Assembly (NCBI GenBank): GCA_035718085.1
Contig: DASTHS010000263.1
Span: 1 to 8,196, forward strand
Length of the DNA stretch: 8,196 bases
Reading direction: 5' to 3'
Source: DASTHS01 sp035718085
GTDB lineage: Bacteria > Actinomycetota > Acidimicrobiia > Acidimicrobiales > Palsa-688
Shown here: in pieces, positions 1 through 5,483 of the stretch
How the letters are laid out: every line of letters begins with the position of its first letter
Numbering within the stretch: the first letter of the stretch is position 1
Notes under the pieces: model-generated
Database searches by the model: none
What the model saw: the letters and a program-made list of their open reading frames with translations, nothing else
Told to the model about the DNA's origin: nothing
Made by a program: the position numbers and the translations under genes

Positions 1-695
1 GCTCCTTCCGCATCGGCACCCGGCCCACGGTGGCGGTCATGGCCTCCCCGGCGCGGGCCCGGGAGGCGGCCATCGCCGCAGCCGTGTTCGCCCACCACCC
101 GGGGCTCGCCGGCCCGGTCGACGACGGCCTCCCCGCCCCGCTGGAGGGGGGTGACGTGCTGGTGCTCGACGGGCGGCGGGTGCTCGTCGGCGTGGGGGCG
201 CGATCGACGGCGGCGGCCGTCGAGCACCTCGCCGGCCGCCTGCTGGCCGACGGCACGGCCGAGGAGGTGGTGGCCGTGCCCCTCCCACGCGACCGGGCGG
301 TGATGCACCTCGACACCGTGATCACCATGGTCGACGTCGACCTCTGCACCGGCTTCCCGCCGGTGCTGGCCACCACGCGCGCCGCCCGCCTCCGCCGAGG
401 AGCGGGCGGCGGGGTGCGCGTCGACACGGTCGACGACCTGGCCGCCTACCTCGGGGTCGAGGTCGTGCCGACGGGGGGCGACGCCGCCGGCCAGGCCCGC
501 GAGCAGTGGAGCGACGCCAACAACGTCGTCGCCCTCGCCCCCCGGGTGGTGGTCGCCTACGACCGCAACGTGGCCACCAACGACCGCCTGGTCGCCGCCG
601 GCGTCGAGGTGATCACGGTGCCGAGCAGCGAGTTGGGGCGCGGCCGAGGGGGCCCCCACTGCATGACCTGCCCGGTGGGCCGCCGGCCCCTCTGA
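1..695 (+). CDS. arcA: Arginine deiminase, C-terminal part (5' truncated by window edge)
   Basis: Arginine deiminase hydrolyses L-arginine to citrulline and ammonia in the cytoplasm, the first step of the ADI pathway. The frame is open from base 3 and ends at TGA 693-695. The GTG at 30 is only an internal codon, because sequence before it already fits the family. Numbering from that GTG, I see EGGD with the family glutamate (E39), MHLDTV with the catalytic His93 and Asp95, REQWSDANNV (157-166), AYDRN, and ELGRGRGGPHCMTCP at the C terminus with the nucleophilic Cys211. Full-length enzymes are about 400-420 residues, so roughly the first 180, including the first catalytic Asp, lie outside the window. 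The C-terminal signature separates it from agmatine deiminase and DDAH. No arcB or arcC follows; the next gene is a pirin. Whether the pathway is complete elsewhere cannot be told from here. Confidence 0.93.
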   Translation, partial: SFRIGTRPTVAVMASPARAREAAIAAAVFAHHPGLAGPVDDGLPAPLEGGDVLVLDGRRVLVGVGARSTAAAVEHLAGRLLADGTAEEVVAVPLPRDRAVMHLDTVITMVDVDLCTGFPPVLATTRAARLRRGAGGGVRVDTVDDLAAYLGVEVVPTGGDAAGQAREQWSDANNVVALAPRVVVAYDRNVATNDRLVAAGVEVITVPSSELGRGRGGPHCMTCPVGRRPL

Positions 696-726
696 CGGGA
701 ACATCCCGCCCCCACCCCGCGTTTGA

Positions 727-738
727 TTGATACGTCAA
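727..738. promoter_or_regulatory. TTGATACGTCAA near-palindrome, possible operator or promoter element
   Basis: TTGA and TCAA arms flank a TACG centre in the 63-base gap between the arginine deiminase stop and the pirin start. The stretch 722-740 is the most AT-rich short piece in this part of the window. Dyads of this kind are typical operators for small winged-helix repressors (MarR or HxlR type), which often control pirin-like genes in other bacteria. No regulator gene is present nearby, so the role is inference only. Confidence 0.25.
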
Positions 739-758
739 CCACCGTCTGGAGGGCCGCC

Positions 759-1532
759 ATGCCTGCCACCGCCACCCCGTCGATCGACGTCCGCCGGGCC
801 GCCGACCGCTTCGCCACCCGGCTGGGGTGGCTCGACTCGCACCACTCGTTCAGCTTCGGCCACCACCACGACCGGGCCAACACCCACCACGGGCTGCTGC
901 TGGTCAACAACGACGACGTGGTCGCCCCCGGCACCGGGTTCGACACCCACCCCCACCGGGACATGGAGATCGTCACCTGGGTGCTCGACGGGTCGCTCGT
1001 GCACCAGGACTCGACCGGTCACCACGGGGTGCTCTATCCCGGCCTGGCGCAGCGGATGACGGCGGGCACCGGCATCCTGCACTCGGAGAAGAACGACAGC
1101 TGGCGCCAGCCCGGCGGCGGCGCCCGCCACGACGACCCGGTGCACTTCGTGCAGATGTGGGTGGTGCCCGACGAGGGCAACCTGCAGCCCGGTTACGAGC
1201 AGCTCGAGGTCGACGGTGAGCTGCTCGCCGGCGGGCTGGTCGTGGTGGCCTCCGGCATGCCGGCGCACGCCGACCAGGCGGCGATCCGCATCCGCAACCG
1301 CTTCGCCGCCCTCCACGCCGCCCGCCTGGCCCCCGCCGGGTCGGTCGCCGTGCCCGACGCGCCGTGGGTGCACCTCTTCGTCGCCCGCGGCGGGGTCGAG
1401 GTCGAGGGGGCCGGGGCGCTCACCACCGGCGACGCCGTGCGCCTCACCGGCGGGGGTGGCCAGCGCGTCACCGGCGGCCCCGACGGCGGCGAGGTGCTGA
1501 TCTGGGAGATGCACGCCACCCTGGCCGGCTGA
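759..1532 (+). CDS. Pirin-family cupin protein (YhaK/YhhW-like)
   Basis: Pirins are bicupin, metal-binding cytoplasmic proteins. Some bacterial members oxidise quercetin, but the natural substrate is usually unknown. I chose ATG 759 because GGAGG lies at 748-752, about seven bases upstream; the frame can extend to TTG 723 but that extension has no ribosome site and does not look like the family. The product is 257 residues, a normal length. The N-terminal cupin carries the metal ligands in THPHRDMEIVTW (His64, His66) and GTGILHSEKND (His108, Glu110), matching the His-X-His...His-X-Glu set of pirins. The FSFG segment and the H-rich start (HHSFSFGHHHD) are also typical. The C-terminal half (about 150-257) is the second, degenerate cupin. 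It follows arginine deiminase at 63 bases, so the two could be co-transcribed, but an own promoter is equally possible. The substrate cannot be inferred. Confidence 0.92.
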   Translation: MPATATPSIDVRRAADRFATRLGWLDSHHSFSFGHHHDRANTHHGLLLVNNDDVVAPGTGFDTHPHRDMEIVTWVLDGSLVHQDSTGHHGVLYPGLAQRMTAGTGILHSEKNDSWRQPGGGARHDDPVHFVQMWVVPDEGNLQPGYEQLEVDGELLAGGLVVVASGMPAHADQAAIRIRNRFAALHAARLAPAGSVAVPDAPWVHLFVARGGVEVEGAGALTTGDAVRLTGGGGQRVTGGPDGGEVLIWEMHATLAG

Positions 1533-1541
1533 GGCCCGGCC
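1523..1541. terminator. Possible weak hairpin between convergent genes
   Basis: GGCCGG (1523-1528) and CCGGCC (1536-1541) form a 6-bp GC stem with a 7-base loop that spans the pirin stop codon. It sits in the 19-base gap between convergent genes and could serve both strands. There is no T-tract, and short GC stems occur often by chance at this composition. Confidence 0.25.
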
Positions 1542-1551
1542 CGCCCCCCGG

Positions 1552-3009
1552 CTACTCCTGGGCCATGAGGGTGGCGAGCGACGTCCAGCCGCCGACCACC
1601 GTCGACGCCGCACCCATGGAGCCGGCGAAGGGCACGAGGATGTCGTGGCGGTGGCCCCAGCATCCCGACGGGGTGGCCGTGCTGCAGTCGATGTTGCTGG
1701 AACCGAGCCCGTCGTCGTACATCCACAGGTAGTCGGCCGCCAGCGGGGTGCCGGTGCCACCGGCCCAGTTGGCCGACCACGACACGCCGGCCGGGCCGGT
1801 GGGGTCGGCGTTCGCCTGGGCCCCCTGCAGGGCCAGGCTGTCGAGCGAGGGCGTCGGACCGGCGAAGGCGGGCAGCCCGCGGGCCGTGCGCTCGGCGTTG
1901 GTCACCACCACCAGCTGGGTGACCGGGTCGAGGGCGGTGAAGTCCCCGGGCAGGGCGATGGGTCCCAGGCCCTCGAGGGCGCGGGCGGCGTCGATGGCCT
2001 GCTCGGCGACGGCGTCGCAGGTGGCGTTGTCGGCGACGGTGTAGCACGCAGAGGCGAAGCCGGCCGGGGGCGCCTCCGACACCGCCGGGTCGGCCAGCGG
2101 GTTGGCGGTGGTGGCGGCCTGCACGGGGGTGCCGGCCGGCGCCGCCACCCCGAAGGCCCGCACCGTGCCGTCGGTGCAGGGGATCCAGTAGCCGGCGCCG
2201 GCCGGGATGATGCCAACCGCCGACGCCCCGCCCAGCGTGCCGGCCGCCGACCCGGCGAAGTTGGCCGACCCGAACGGGAACACGCCTCCGTCGCCGGCCA
2301 CCAGCCAGTAGCCGGCGCCGCCGGCCGCCGCCGCCATGCCGACCACCGGGGAGGCCAGGCGCATGGCGCCCGTCGAGCCCTCGAAGGCGGCGTCGCCGAA
2401 GCTGAAGATGCCCCCGTCGGCGGCCACCAGCCAGTAGCCGGCGCCGGTCGGGGTTGCCGCCATGCCCACGATCGGCTGGACCAGGTGCATCGCCCCCGTC
2501 GAGCCGTGGAAGGCGGCGTCGCCGAAGCTGAAGATGCCCCCGTCGGAGGCGACCAGCCAGTAGCCGCCGTCGTCGGCGGTCGGCGCCAGCCCCACCACCG
2601 GCCGGTTGAGGTGCATGGCCCCGGTCGAGCCGAAGAACTGGGCGTCGCCGAAGCTGAAGATGCCCCCGTCGGCGCCGAGGAGCCAGTAGCCGCGCCCGTC
2701 GGCGGTGGCGGCGATGGCCCGGATGGGCGCGGTCAGCTGCCGGCCGCCCATGTCGCCGTAGGACACCGCGGCGCCCACAGCGCTCACCGTGCCGTCGGCC
2801 CGCGCCACCCACAGGCCACCGCCGCCGGGCAGCGGCGCCTCGCCGACGATCGCCGCCGCGGACGCCCGGGTCACCGCCGCCGGCGCCGTCGCAAGGTGGG
2901 TGGCGGCGGCCGCCGCCGTGGGCGACCCGCCGGCCGCCAGCCCGGCGAGCGCGGCGGCCACCGCGAGCGAGCGGCGGGAGCGGCGGGTGACGGGCGCATG
3001 GCTGGCCAT
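1552..3009 (-). CDS. Secreted protein with propeller-like 42-residue repeats and C-terminal CAP/SCP-like domain
   Basis: ATG 3009 starts a typical Sec signal peptide: basic MASHAPVTRRSRRSL, then an Ala/Leu-rich core to about residue 36. The frame can extend upstream to 3066, but that adds an Arg-rich leader that would spoil the signal. No clear ribosome site is visible. Residues 65-289 hold five near-regular units and a partial sixth, with the pattern GYWLV-x-DGGIFSFGD-x-F-x-GSTGAM-x-L-x-P-V/I-VGMA; the length suits one propeller blade per unit. Residues about 316-485 resemble a CAP (SCP/PR-1) domain: TNAERTARGLPAF matches the first helix, YLWMYDDG and CWGHRHDIL match the later CAP motifs. 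Cys322/Cys331 and Cys442/Cys450 may form disulfides, as expected outside the cell. The usual CAP His and the Glu of the GENxA-type motif seem absent (SANWAGG at 412-418). The protein is probably extracellular or wall-associated; its function is unknown. Confidence 0.8.
   Translation of the reverse strand: MASHAPVTRRSRRSLAVAAALAGLAAGGSPTAAAAATHLATAPAAVTRASAAAIVGEAPLPGGGGLWVARADGTVSAVGAAVSYGDMGGRQLTAPIRAIAATADGRGYWLLGADGGIFSFGDAQFFGSTGAMHLNRPVVGLAPTADDGGYWLVASDGGIFSFGDAAFHGSTGAMHLVQPIVGMAATPTGAGYWLVAADGGIFSFGDAAFEGSTGAMRLASPVVGMAAAAGGAGYWLVAGDGGVFPFGSANFAGSAAGTLGGASAVGIIPAGAGYWIPCTDGTVRAFGVAAPAGTPVQAATTANPLADPAVSEAPPAGFASACYTVADNATCDAVAEQAIDAARALEGLGPIALPGDFTALDPVTQLVVVTNAERTARGLPAFAGPTPSLDSLALQGAQANADPTGPAGVSWSANWAGGTGTPLAADYLWMYDDGLGSSNIDCSTATPSGCWGHRHDILVPFAGSMGAASTVVGGWTSLATLMAQE
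2143..2817 (-). repeat. Tandem in-frame 126-base repeats encoding 42-residue units
   Basis: On the minus strand, units start at 2817, 2691, 2565, 2439 and 2313, with a partial sixth from 2193. The first four are exactly 126 bases; the fifth is 120. The core that encodes GDGxFSFGD-like residues is nearly identical at the DNA level in units 2-4: the plus-strand string CGTCGCCGAA recurs at 2391, 2517 and 2643, exactly 126 bases apart. The outer units (1, 5 and 6) are clearly more diverged, which fits growth by duplication in the middle. Confidence 0.85.
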
Positions 3010-3190
3010 GTGCACGGGTGTCGGTGCGCCGGAGAGGCGTCTTGAGCGACGCGCCGAAGCGCGCAACGCCCGTCCCGCACCGGGCGGGCCGGCACGGCGC
3101 GGGCCGGCCCGGGGCGACGTCCGGCCGGGCGGGGAGCGCCCTCGGGAGGCCCGGCGGGGCGCTCAGCCGCCGCCGCCACCGGTCAGGACC
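3010..3190. other. Intergenic leader of the repeat-CAP gene and downstream region of the sigma gene
   Basis: No gene is supported here. The region must hold the promoter of the minus-strand repeat-CAP gene and the transcript end of the sigma factor gene. Two GC stems are visible: CGGGCCGG 3085-3092 with CCGGCCCG 3104-3111 (11-base loop), and GAGCGCCC 3134-3141 with GGGCGCTC 3157-3164 (15-base loop). The second lies about 27 bases beyond the sigma stop codon and could be its terminator, but it lacks a T-tract. No convincing -35/-10 pair was found. Confidence 0.4.
3134..3164 (-). terminator. Possible terminator hairpin of the sigma factor gene
   Basis: An 8-bp perfect stem (GAGCGCCC/GGGCGCTC) with a 15-base loop lies shortly after the sigma factor stop codon, reading on the minus strand. 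Position favours a terminator; the long loop and missing T-run argue against a classic intrinsic one. Confidence 0.3.
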
Positions 3191-4126
3191 TCAGGAGGCC
3201 AGGAGGTCGTGGGCGCCGGTGTCGGTGCTCGGGTGGCGCAGCTTCGACAGCGCCGTGCGCTCGATCTGGCGGATGCGCTCCCGGGTGAGCTGCAGGGTCT
3301 CGCCGACCTCCTCGAGGGTGCGGGGGTCGCCCCGGTCGAGCCCGAAGCGCAACCGCAGGATCTCCCGTTCCCGCTCGTCGAGCGGAGCCAGCAGCTTGTC
3401 GACCTCGCCGGAGAGCATGGCGTCGGCGACCACGTCGAAGGGCGACTTGGCCGACAGGTCGGCGACGATGTCGGCGAGCTCGGTGTCGCCGTCGGCGCCG
3501 ATGGGCGTCTCCAGGCTGACCGGCTCGGCGCCGTAGCGCAGCAGGTCGCTGATCTGCTCCTCGGGCATCTGCATGGCCTCGGACAGCTCGGCGGCGGTGG
3601 GCAGGCGGCCCAACTCCCCCTCCATCTGGCTGCGCATGCGCAGCAGGCGGCGGATCTGGTCGCCGGCGTGCACCGGGAGTCGGATCGTGCGCGACGTGTT
3701 GTCGATGCCCCGGCCGATGGCCTGGCGGATCCACCACGTGGCGTAGGTGGAGAACTTGAAGCCCTTGCGCCAGTCGAACTTCTCGACGGCGTGGATGAGG
3801 CCGAGGTTGCCCTCCTGGATGAGGTCGAGCAGCGGCATGTCGGCCGACTGGTACTTCTTGGCGATCGACACGACCAGGCGCAGGTTGGCGTTGACGAAGG
3901 TCTCGGTGGCCACGTCGCCGTCGCGGCGCAGGCGGCGCAGCTCGCGGCGCCGGGTCGGGGTGAGCTTCTCGCCGCAGTCGAGGGCGGCGGCGGCCTCGCG
4001 ACCCGCCTCCATCGTCTGCGAGAGGCGCACCTCGTCGTCTTTGGTCAGCAGCGGGTACTTGCCGATGCCATCGAGGTAGAGCCGTACGAGGTCGTGCTCG
4101 CCCGCCTCCGACCGTGCCTTCGCCAT
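3191..4126 (-). CDS. RNA polymerase sigma-70 factor, RpoD/HrdB-like, short group 2 type
   Basis: This sigma subunit directs RNA polymerase to -10/-35 promoters. ATG 4126 is chosen because GGAGGGG lies at 4140-4134 on the minus strand, seven bases upstream; the product is 311 residues. Region 1.2 is DLVRLYLDGIGKYPLLT (12-28). Region 2 runs from FVNANLRLVVSIAKKY (77-92) through LLDLIQEGNLGLIHAVEKFD (99-118) to FKFSTYATWWIRQAI (123-137), with the aromatic melting residues and the -10 reading helix intact. Region 3 follows with RTIRLPVHAGDQI (146-158). Region 4 has LLAPLDEREREILRLRFGL (245-263) and the -35 reading helix-turn-helix ending LTRERIRQIERTALSKLRHP (280-299). It lacks region 1.1 and the long acidic N terminus of principal sigmas, so a SigB/HrdA-like alternative is more likely than the housekeeping factor, although promoter specificity should be near-identical. 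It is divergent from tRNA-His. Confidence 0.93.
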   Translation of the reverse strand: MAKARSEAGEHDLVRLYLDGIGKYPLLTKDDEVRLSQTMEAGREAAAALDCGEKLTPTRRRELRRLRRDGDVATETFVNANLRLVVSIAKKYQSADMPLLDLIQEGNLGLIHAVEKFDWRKGFKFSTYATWWIRQAIGRGIDNTSRTIRLPVHAGDQIRRLLRMRSQMEGELGRLPTAAELSEAMQMPEEQISDLLRYGAEPVSLETPIGADGDTELADIVADLSAKSPFDVVADAMLSGEVDKLLAPLDEREREILRLRFGLDRGDPRTLEEVGETLQLTRERIRQIERTALSKLRHPSTDTGAHDLLAS

Positions 4127-4132
4127 GGGGGG

Positions 4133-4140
4133 TCCCCTCC
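4133..4140 (-). promoter_or_regulatory. Ribosome binding site that sets the sigma factor start
   Basis: Read on the minus strand, GGAGGGGA is followed by six C bases and ATG 4126. It decides between this start and an upstream in-frame start at 4186, which would add 20 residues of Arg/Gly-rich sequence unlike the family. Confidence 0.75.
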
Positions 4141-4255
4141 AACTCGTTGCGCACCGTCGTCTACCCGGGTGGCCCCCCGCCCACACCCACCCCCGGCCGG
4201 GTCGGGCCCCGCCTCGCCGGCCGGGGCGGCCGTGTGGCAGGATGGCGTGCCCTTG

Positions 4256-4329
4256 GTGGCCGTAGCTCAGGTGGTTAGAGCGCCAGGTTGTGGCCCTGGA
4301 GGTCGGGGGTTCAAGTCCCCTCGGTCACC
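4256..4329 (+). tRNA. tRNA-His (anticodon GTG)
   Basis: A full cloverleaf can be drawn. The acceptor GTGGCCG (4256-4262) pairs with CGGTCAC (4322-4328), with one G-T wobble. The D arm is GCTC...GAGC. The anticodon stem CCAGG/CCTGG encloses loop TTGTGGC, with GTG at 4290-4292. The T arm is GGGGG-TTCAAGT-CCCCT, with one wobble. The discriminator is C4329, and a G at 4255 can supply the extra G-1 that marks histidine tRNAs. The 3' CCA is not encoded (ACCCTC follows), so it would be added by CCA-adding enzyme. Confidence 0.96.
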
Positions 4330-4347
4330 CTCTCCCGCACGTCCCGC

Positions 4348-4366
4348 CTCGCCCGCACCGGGCGGG
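4348..4366 (+). terminator. Hairpin shortly after tRNA-His, possible terminator
   Basis: Bases 4348-4355 pair with 4359-4366 around a CAC loop, giving an 8-bp stem with one T-G wobble, about 19 bases beyond the tRNA 3' end. No T-tract follows. The position suits tRNA transcript termination. Confidence 0.35.
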
Positions 4367-4509
4367 CGGTGGCGGCGGGGCCCCGTCCGACGGGCGAACA
4401 GCCGCAGCCGGTAGGCGGGTGGCCGCGCATCGTGGCCCGCACCCGCCGATGTGCGGCTCGGGCGCGCCCGGTCGGGGATTTTGTCGTGCTATCGCGGTTT
4501 GCCGACGGT

Positions 4510-4560
4510 CCGGTTCGGTACTTCTCCGACGTCCGCGAGCGGGTCGCGGACCCGAACCGG
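4510..4560 (+). promoter_or_regulatory. Nested inverted repeat in the leader of the MscS-like gene
   Basis: Outer arms CCGGTTCGG (4510-4518) and CCGAACCGG (4552-4560) are perfect complements, 9 bp. Directly inside the right arm lies a second perfect stem, GTCCGCGA (4531-4538) with TCGCGGAC (4544-4551), around loop GCGGG. The only unpaired segment is a 12-base left bulge, TACTTCTCCGAC. Two GGCGCC palindromes follow at 4559-4564 and 4568-4573. The element ends about 33 bases before the proposed GTG start, so it could be a structured 5' leader or an operator. I do not recognise it as a named riboswitch. Confidence 0.5.
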
Positions 4561-4592
4561 CGCCAGCGGCGCCAGAAGAGCGAGAACACGCC

Positions 4593-5366
4593 GTGGTCGC
4601 CTCGATCAACGTCACCAACTCCGTCCAGCAGGCGCTGAACAACATCTTCAGCTACCTGCCCAACATCATCGGGTTCCTCGTGATCCTGGTGATCGGCTAC
4701 ATCATCGCCAAGATCGTCCGCACCATCGTCACCAAGGTGCTCCAAAAGGTCAAGGTCGACCAAGCCGTCAACAAGACCCCCGCCGGCCAAGCCGTCGACC
4801 GGCTCAGCCCCGGCGGCAGCCCCTCCAAACTGATCGCCGCGATCGTCTTCTGGTTCATCTTCCTCTACGTGCTCACCGCCGCGTTCGGGGCCCTCAAGAT
4901 CCCCGCGGTCACCGCGTTCATCAACCAGGTCCTCGCCTACCTGCCCAACGTCATCGCCGCGGTCATCATCTTCATCATCGCCGCGGTCATCTCCGCCGGC
5001 GTGGTCGCCGTGGTCCGCCGCACCATGGGCGACACCCCCACCGGCCGCATCGCCCAAGCCGTCGCCCCCGGCCTGGTCATGGTCATCGCCGTGTTCATGA
5101 TCCTCAACCAGCTGAAGATCGCCCCCACCATCGTGACCATCACCTACGCCGCCCTCCTCGGCATGCTCGCCCTCGCCGGCGCCCTCGCCTTCGGCCTCGG
5201 CGGCCGCGACGTGGCCGCCCGCCTCGTGCAGCAGGCCTACGACAACAACCAGGGCGCCCTCGACCAGGCCAAATCGGACATCAACACCGGCAAGGCCCGG
5301 GCCCAGCAGCAAATCGGCCCGGACGGCGGGGACGCCGAGCGCACCCGGCCCCTGCGGGCCCGCTGA
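4593..5366 (+). CDS. MscS-like / conserved TM-helix repeat membrane protein without beta domain
   Basis: This is an integral membrane protein, possibly a channel or channel-like subunit. GTG 4593 gives MVASINVTNS and 257 residues; it is chosen because upstream frame is Arg/Pro-rich, and a weak AGAAGAG lies about 12 bases upstream. Likely membrane helices are at about 23-45, 79-100, 112-141, 155-172 and 180-202. Helices 1 and 3 share YLPN-(I/V)-I followed by a long aliphatic run, the signature of the conserved TM-helix repeat found in MscS relatives. The last helix (LLGMLALAGALAFGLGG, then RDVAARLV) resembles the small-residue, pore-lining TM3 of MscS. The chain then ends in a short polar tail (216-257) instead of the roughly 90-residue-plus cytoplasmic beta and alpha-beta domains of MscS. 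Five of 15 Gln codons are CAA, unlike the almost exclusive CAG of neighbours. Osmotic function is inference. Confidence 0.75.
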   Translation: MVASINVTNSVQQALNNIFSYLPNIIGFLVILVIGYIIAKIVRTIVTKVLQKVKVDQAVNKTPAGQAVDRLSPGGSPSKLIAAIVFWFIFLYVLTAAFGALKIPAVTAFINQVLAYLPNVIAAVIIFIIAAVISAGVVAVVRRTMGDTPTGRIAQAVAPGLVMVIAVFMILNQLKIAPTIVTITYAALLGMLALAGALAFGLGGRDVAARLVQQAYDNNQGALDQAKSDINTGKARAQQQIGPDGGDAERTRPLRAR

Positions 5367-5432
5367 GCGCAGCGGGGCGCCGACGCGGCGCTGCGCAGCA
5401 CCCAGCCGCAAGCGCAGCCGCACGCAGCGAAA

Positions 5433-5462
5433 TGACCCCGGCCCGGTGACGGGCCGGGGTCA
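5433..5462. terminator. Strong bidirectional stem-loop terminator
   Basis: A perfect 13-bp stem, TGACCCCGGCCCG (5433-5445) with CGGGCCGGGGTCA (5450-5462), encloses a 4-base GTGA loop. It lies midway between two convergent genes (stop codons at 5366 and 5484). On the minus strand the stem is followed by TTTCGC, a short T-run; on the plus strand there is none. It probably ends both transcripts and serves the minus-strand operon best. Confidence 0.8.
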
Positions 5463-5483
5463 CCCGCGTCAGGCGCCTCGCGG

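Larger units (their letters stand above)
4330..4592. other. Gene-free region between tRNA-His and the MscS-like gene
   Basis: Open frames run through this stretch, but their conceptual products are Arg/Pro/Gly-rich and have no start context. The stretch holds the post-tRNA hairpin, an AT-richer patch at 4478-4500 (ATTTTGTCG...GCTATCGCGGTTT) that may contain the promoter of the next gene, and the nested inverted repeat at 4510-4560. I could not assign a -35/-10 pair with sensible spacing. Confidence 0.5.

Noticed and set aside
735..1760. Minus-strand open frame opposite the pirin gene
   Set aside because: Antisense shadow of a gene with complete pirin metal motifs and its own ribosome site.
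1193..2812. Long minus-strand open frame overlapping the repeat-CAP gene
   Set aside because: Its product is Arg/Gly/Pro-rich low-complexity sequence; it is a frame shadow that stays open because of high GC, and it crosses into the well-supported pirin gene on the other strand.
2143..2817. Regular repeats considered as a CRISPR array or mobile repeat
   Set aside because: The 126-base period is an exact multiple of three, is in frame with the coding sequence, and encodes 42-residue protein units; there are no short repeats with unique spacers.
3036..3063. Small stems (GCGTC/GACGC and CGCGC-CGAA-GCGCG) upstream of the repeat-CAP gene, considered as a riboswitch such as the c-di-AMP type
   Set aside because: Stems are only 5 bp, and I see none of the conserved unpaired sequences of the c-di-AMP (ydaO) riboswitch.
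4163..4170. ACCCGGGT palindrome in the sigma factor leader
   Set aside because: Eight-base GC palindromes are common at this composition, and there is no second copy or nearby promoter to support an operator.
2789..4414. Long plus-strand open frame opposite the sigma factor
   Set aside because: The product has no domain-like pattern and runs antisense through a clear sigma-70 gene and across the tRNA; it is a high-GC shadow.
4481..4524. TTGTCG or TTGCCG as -35 with TACTTC or GCTATC as -10 for the MscS-like gene
   Set aside because: No pair gives 16-18 base spacing with a reasonable -10; a promoter is likely in the area but cannot be placed.
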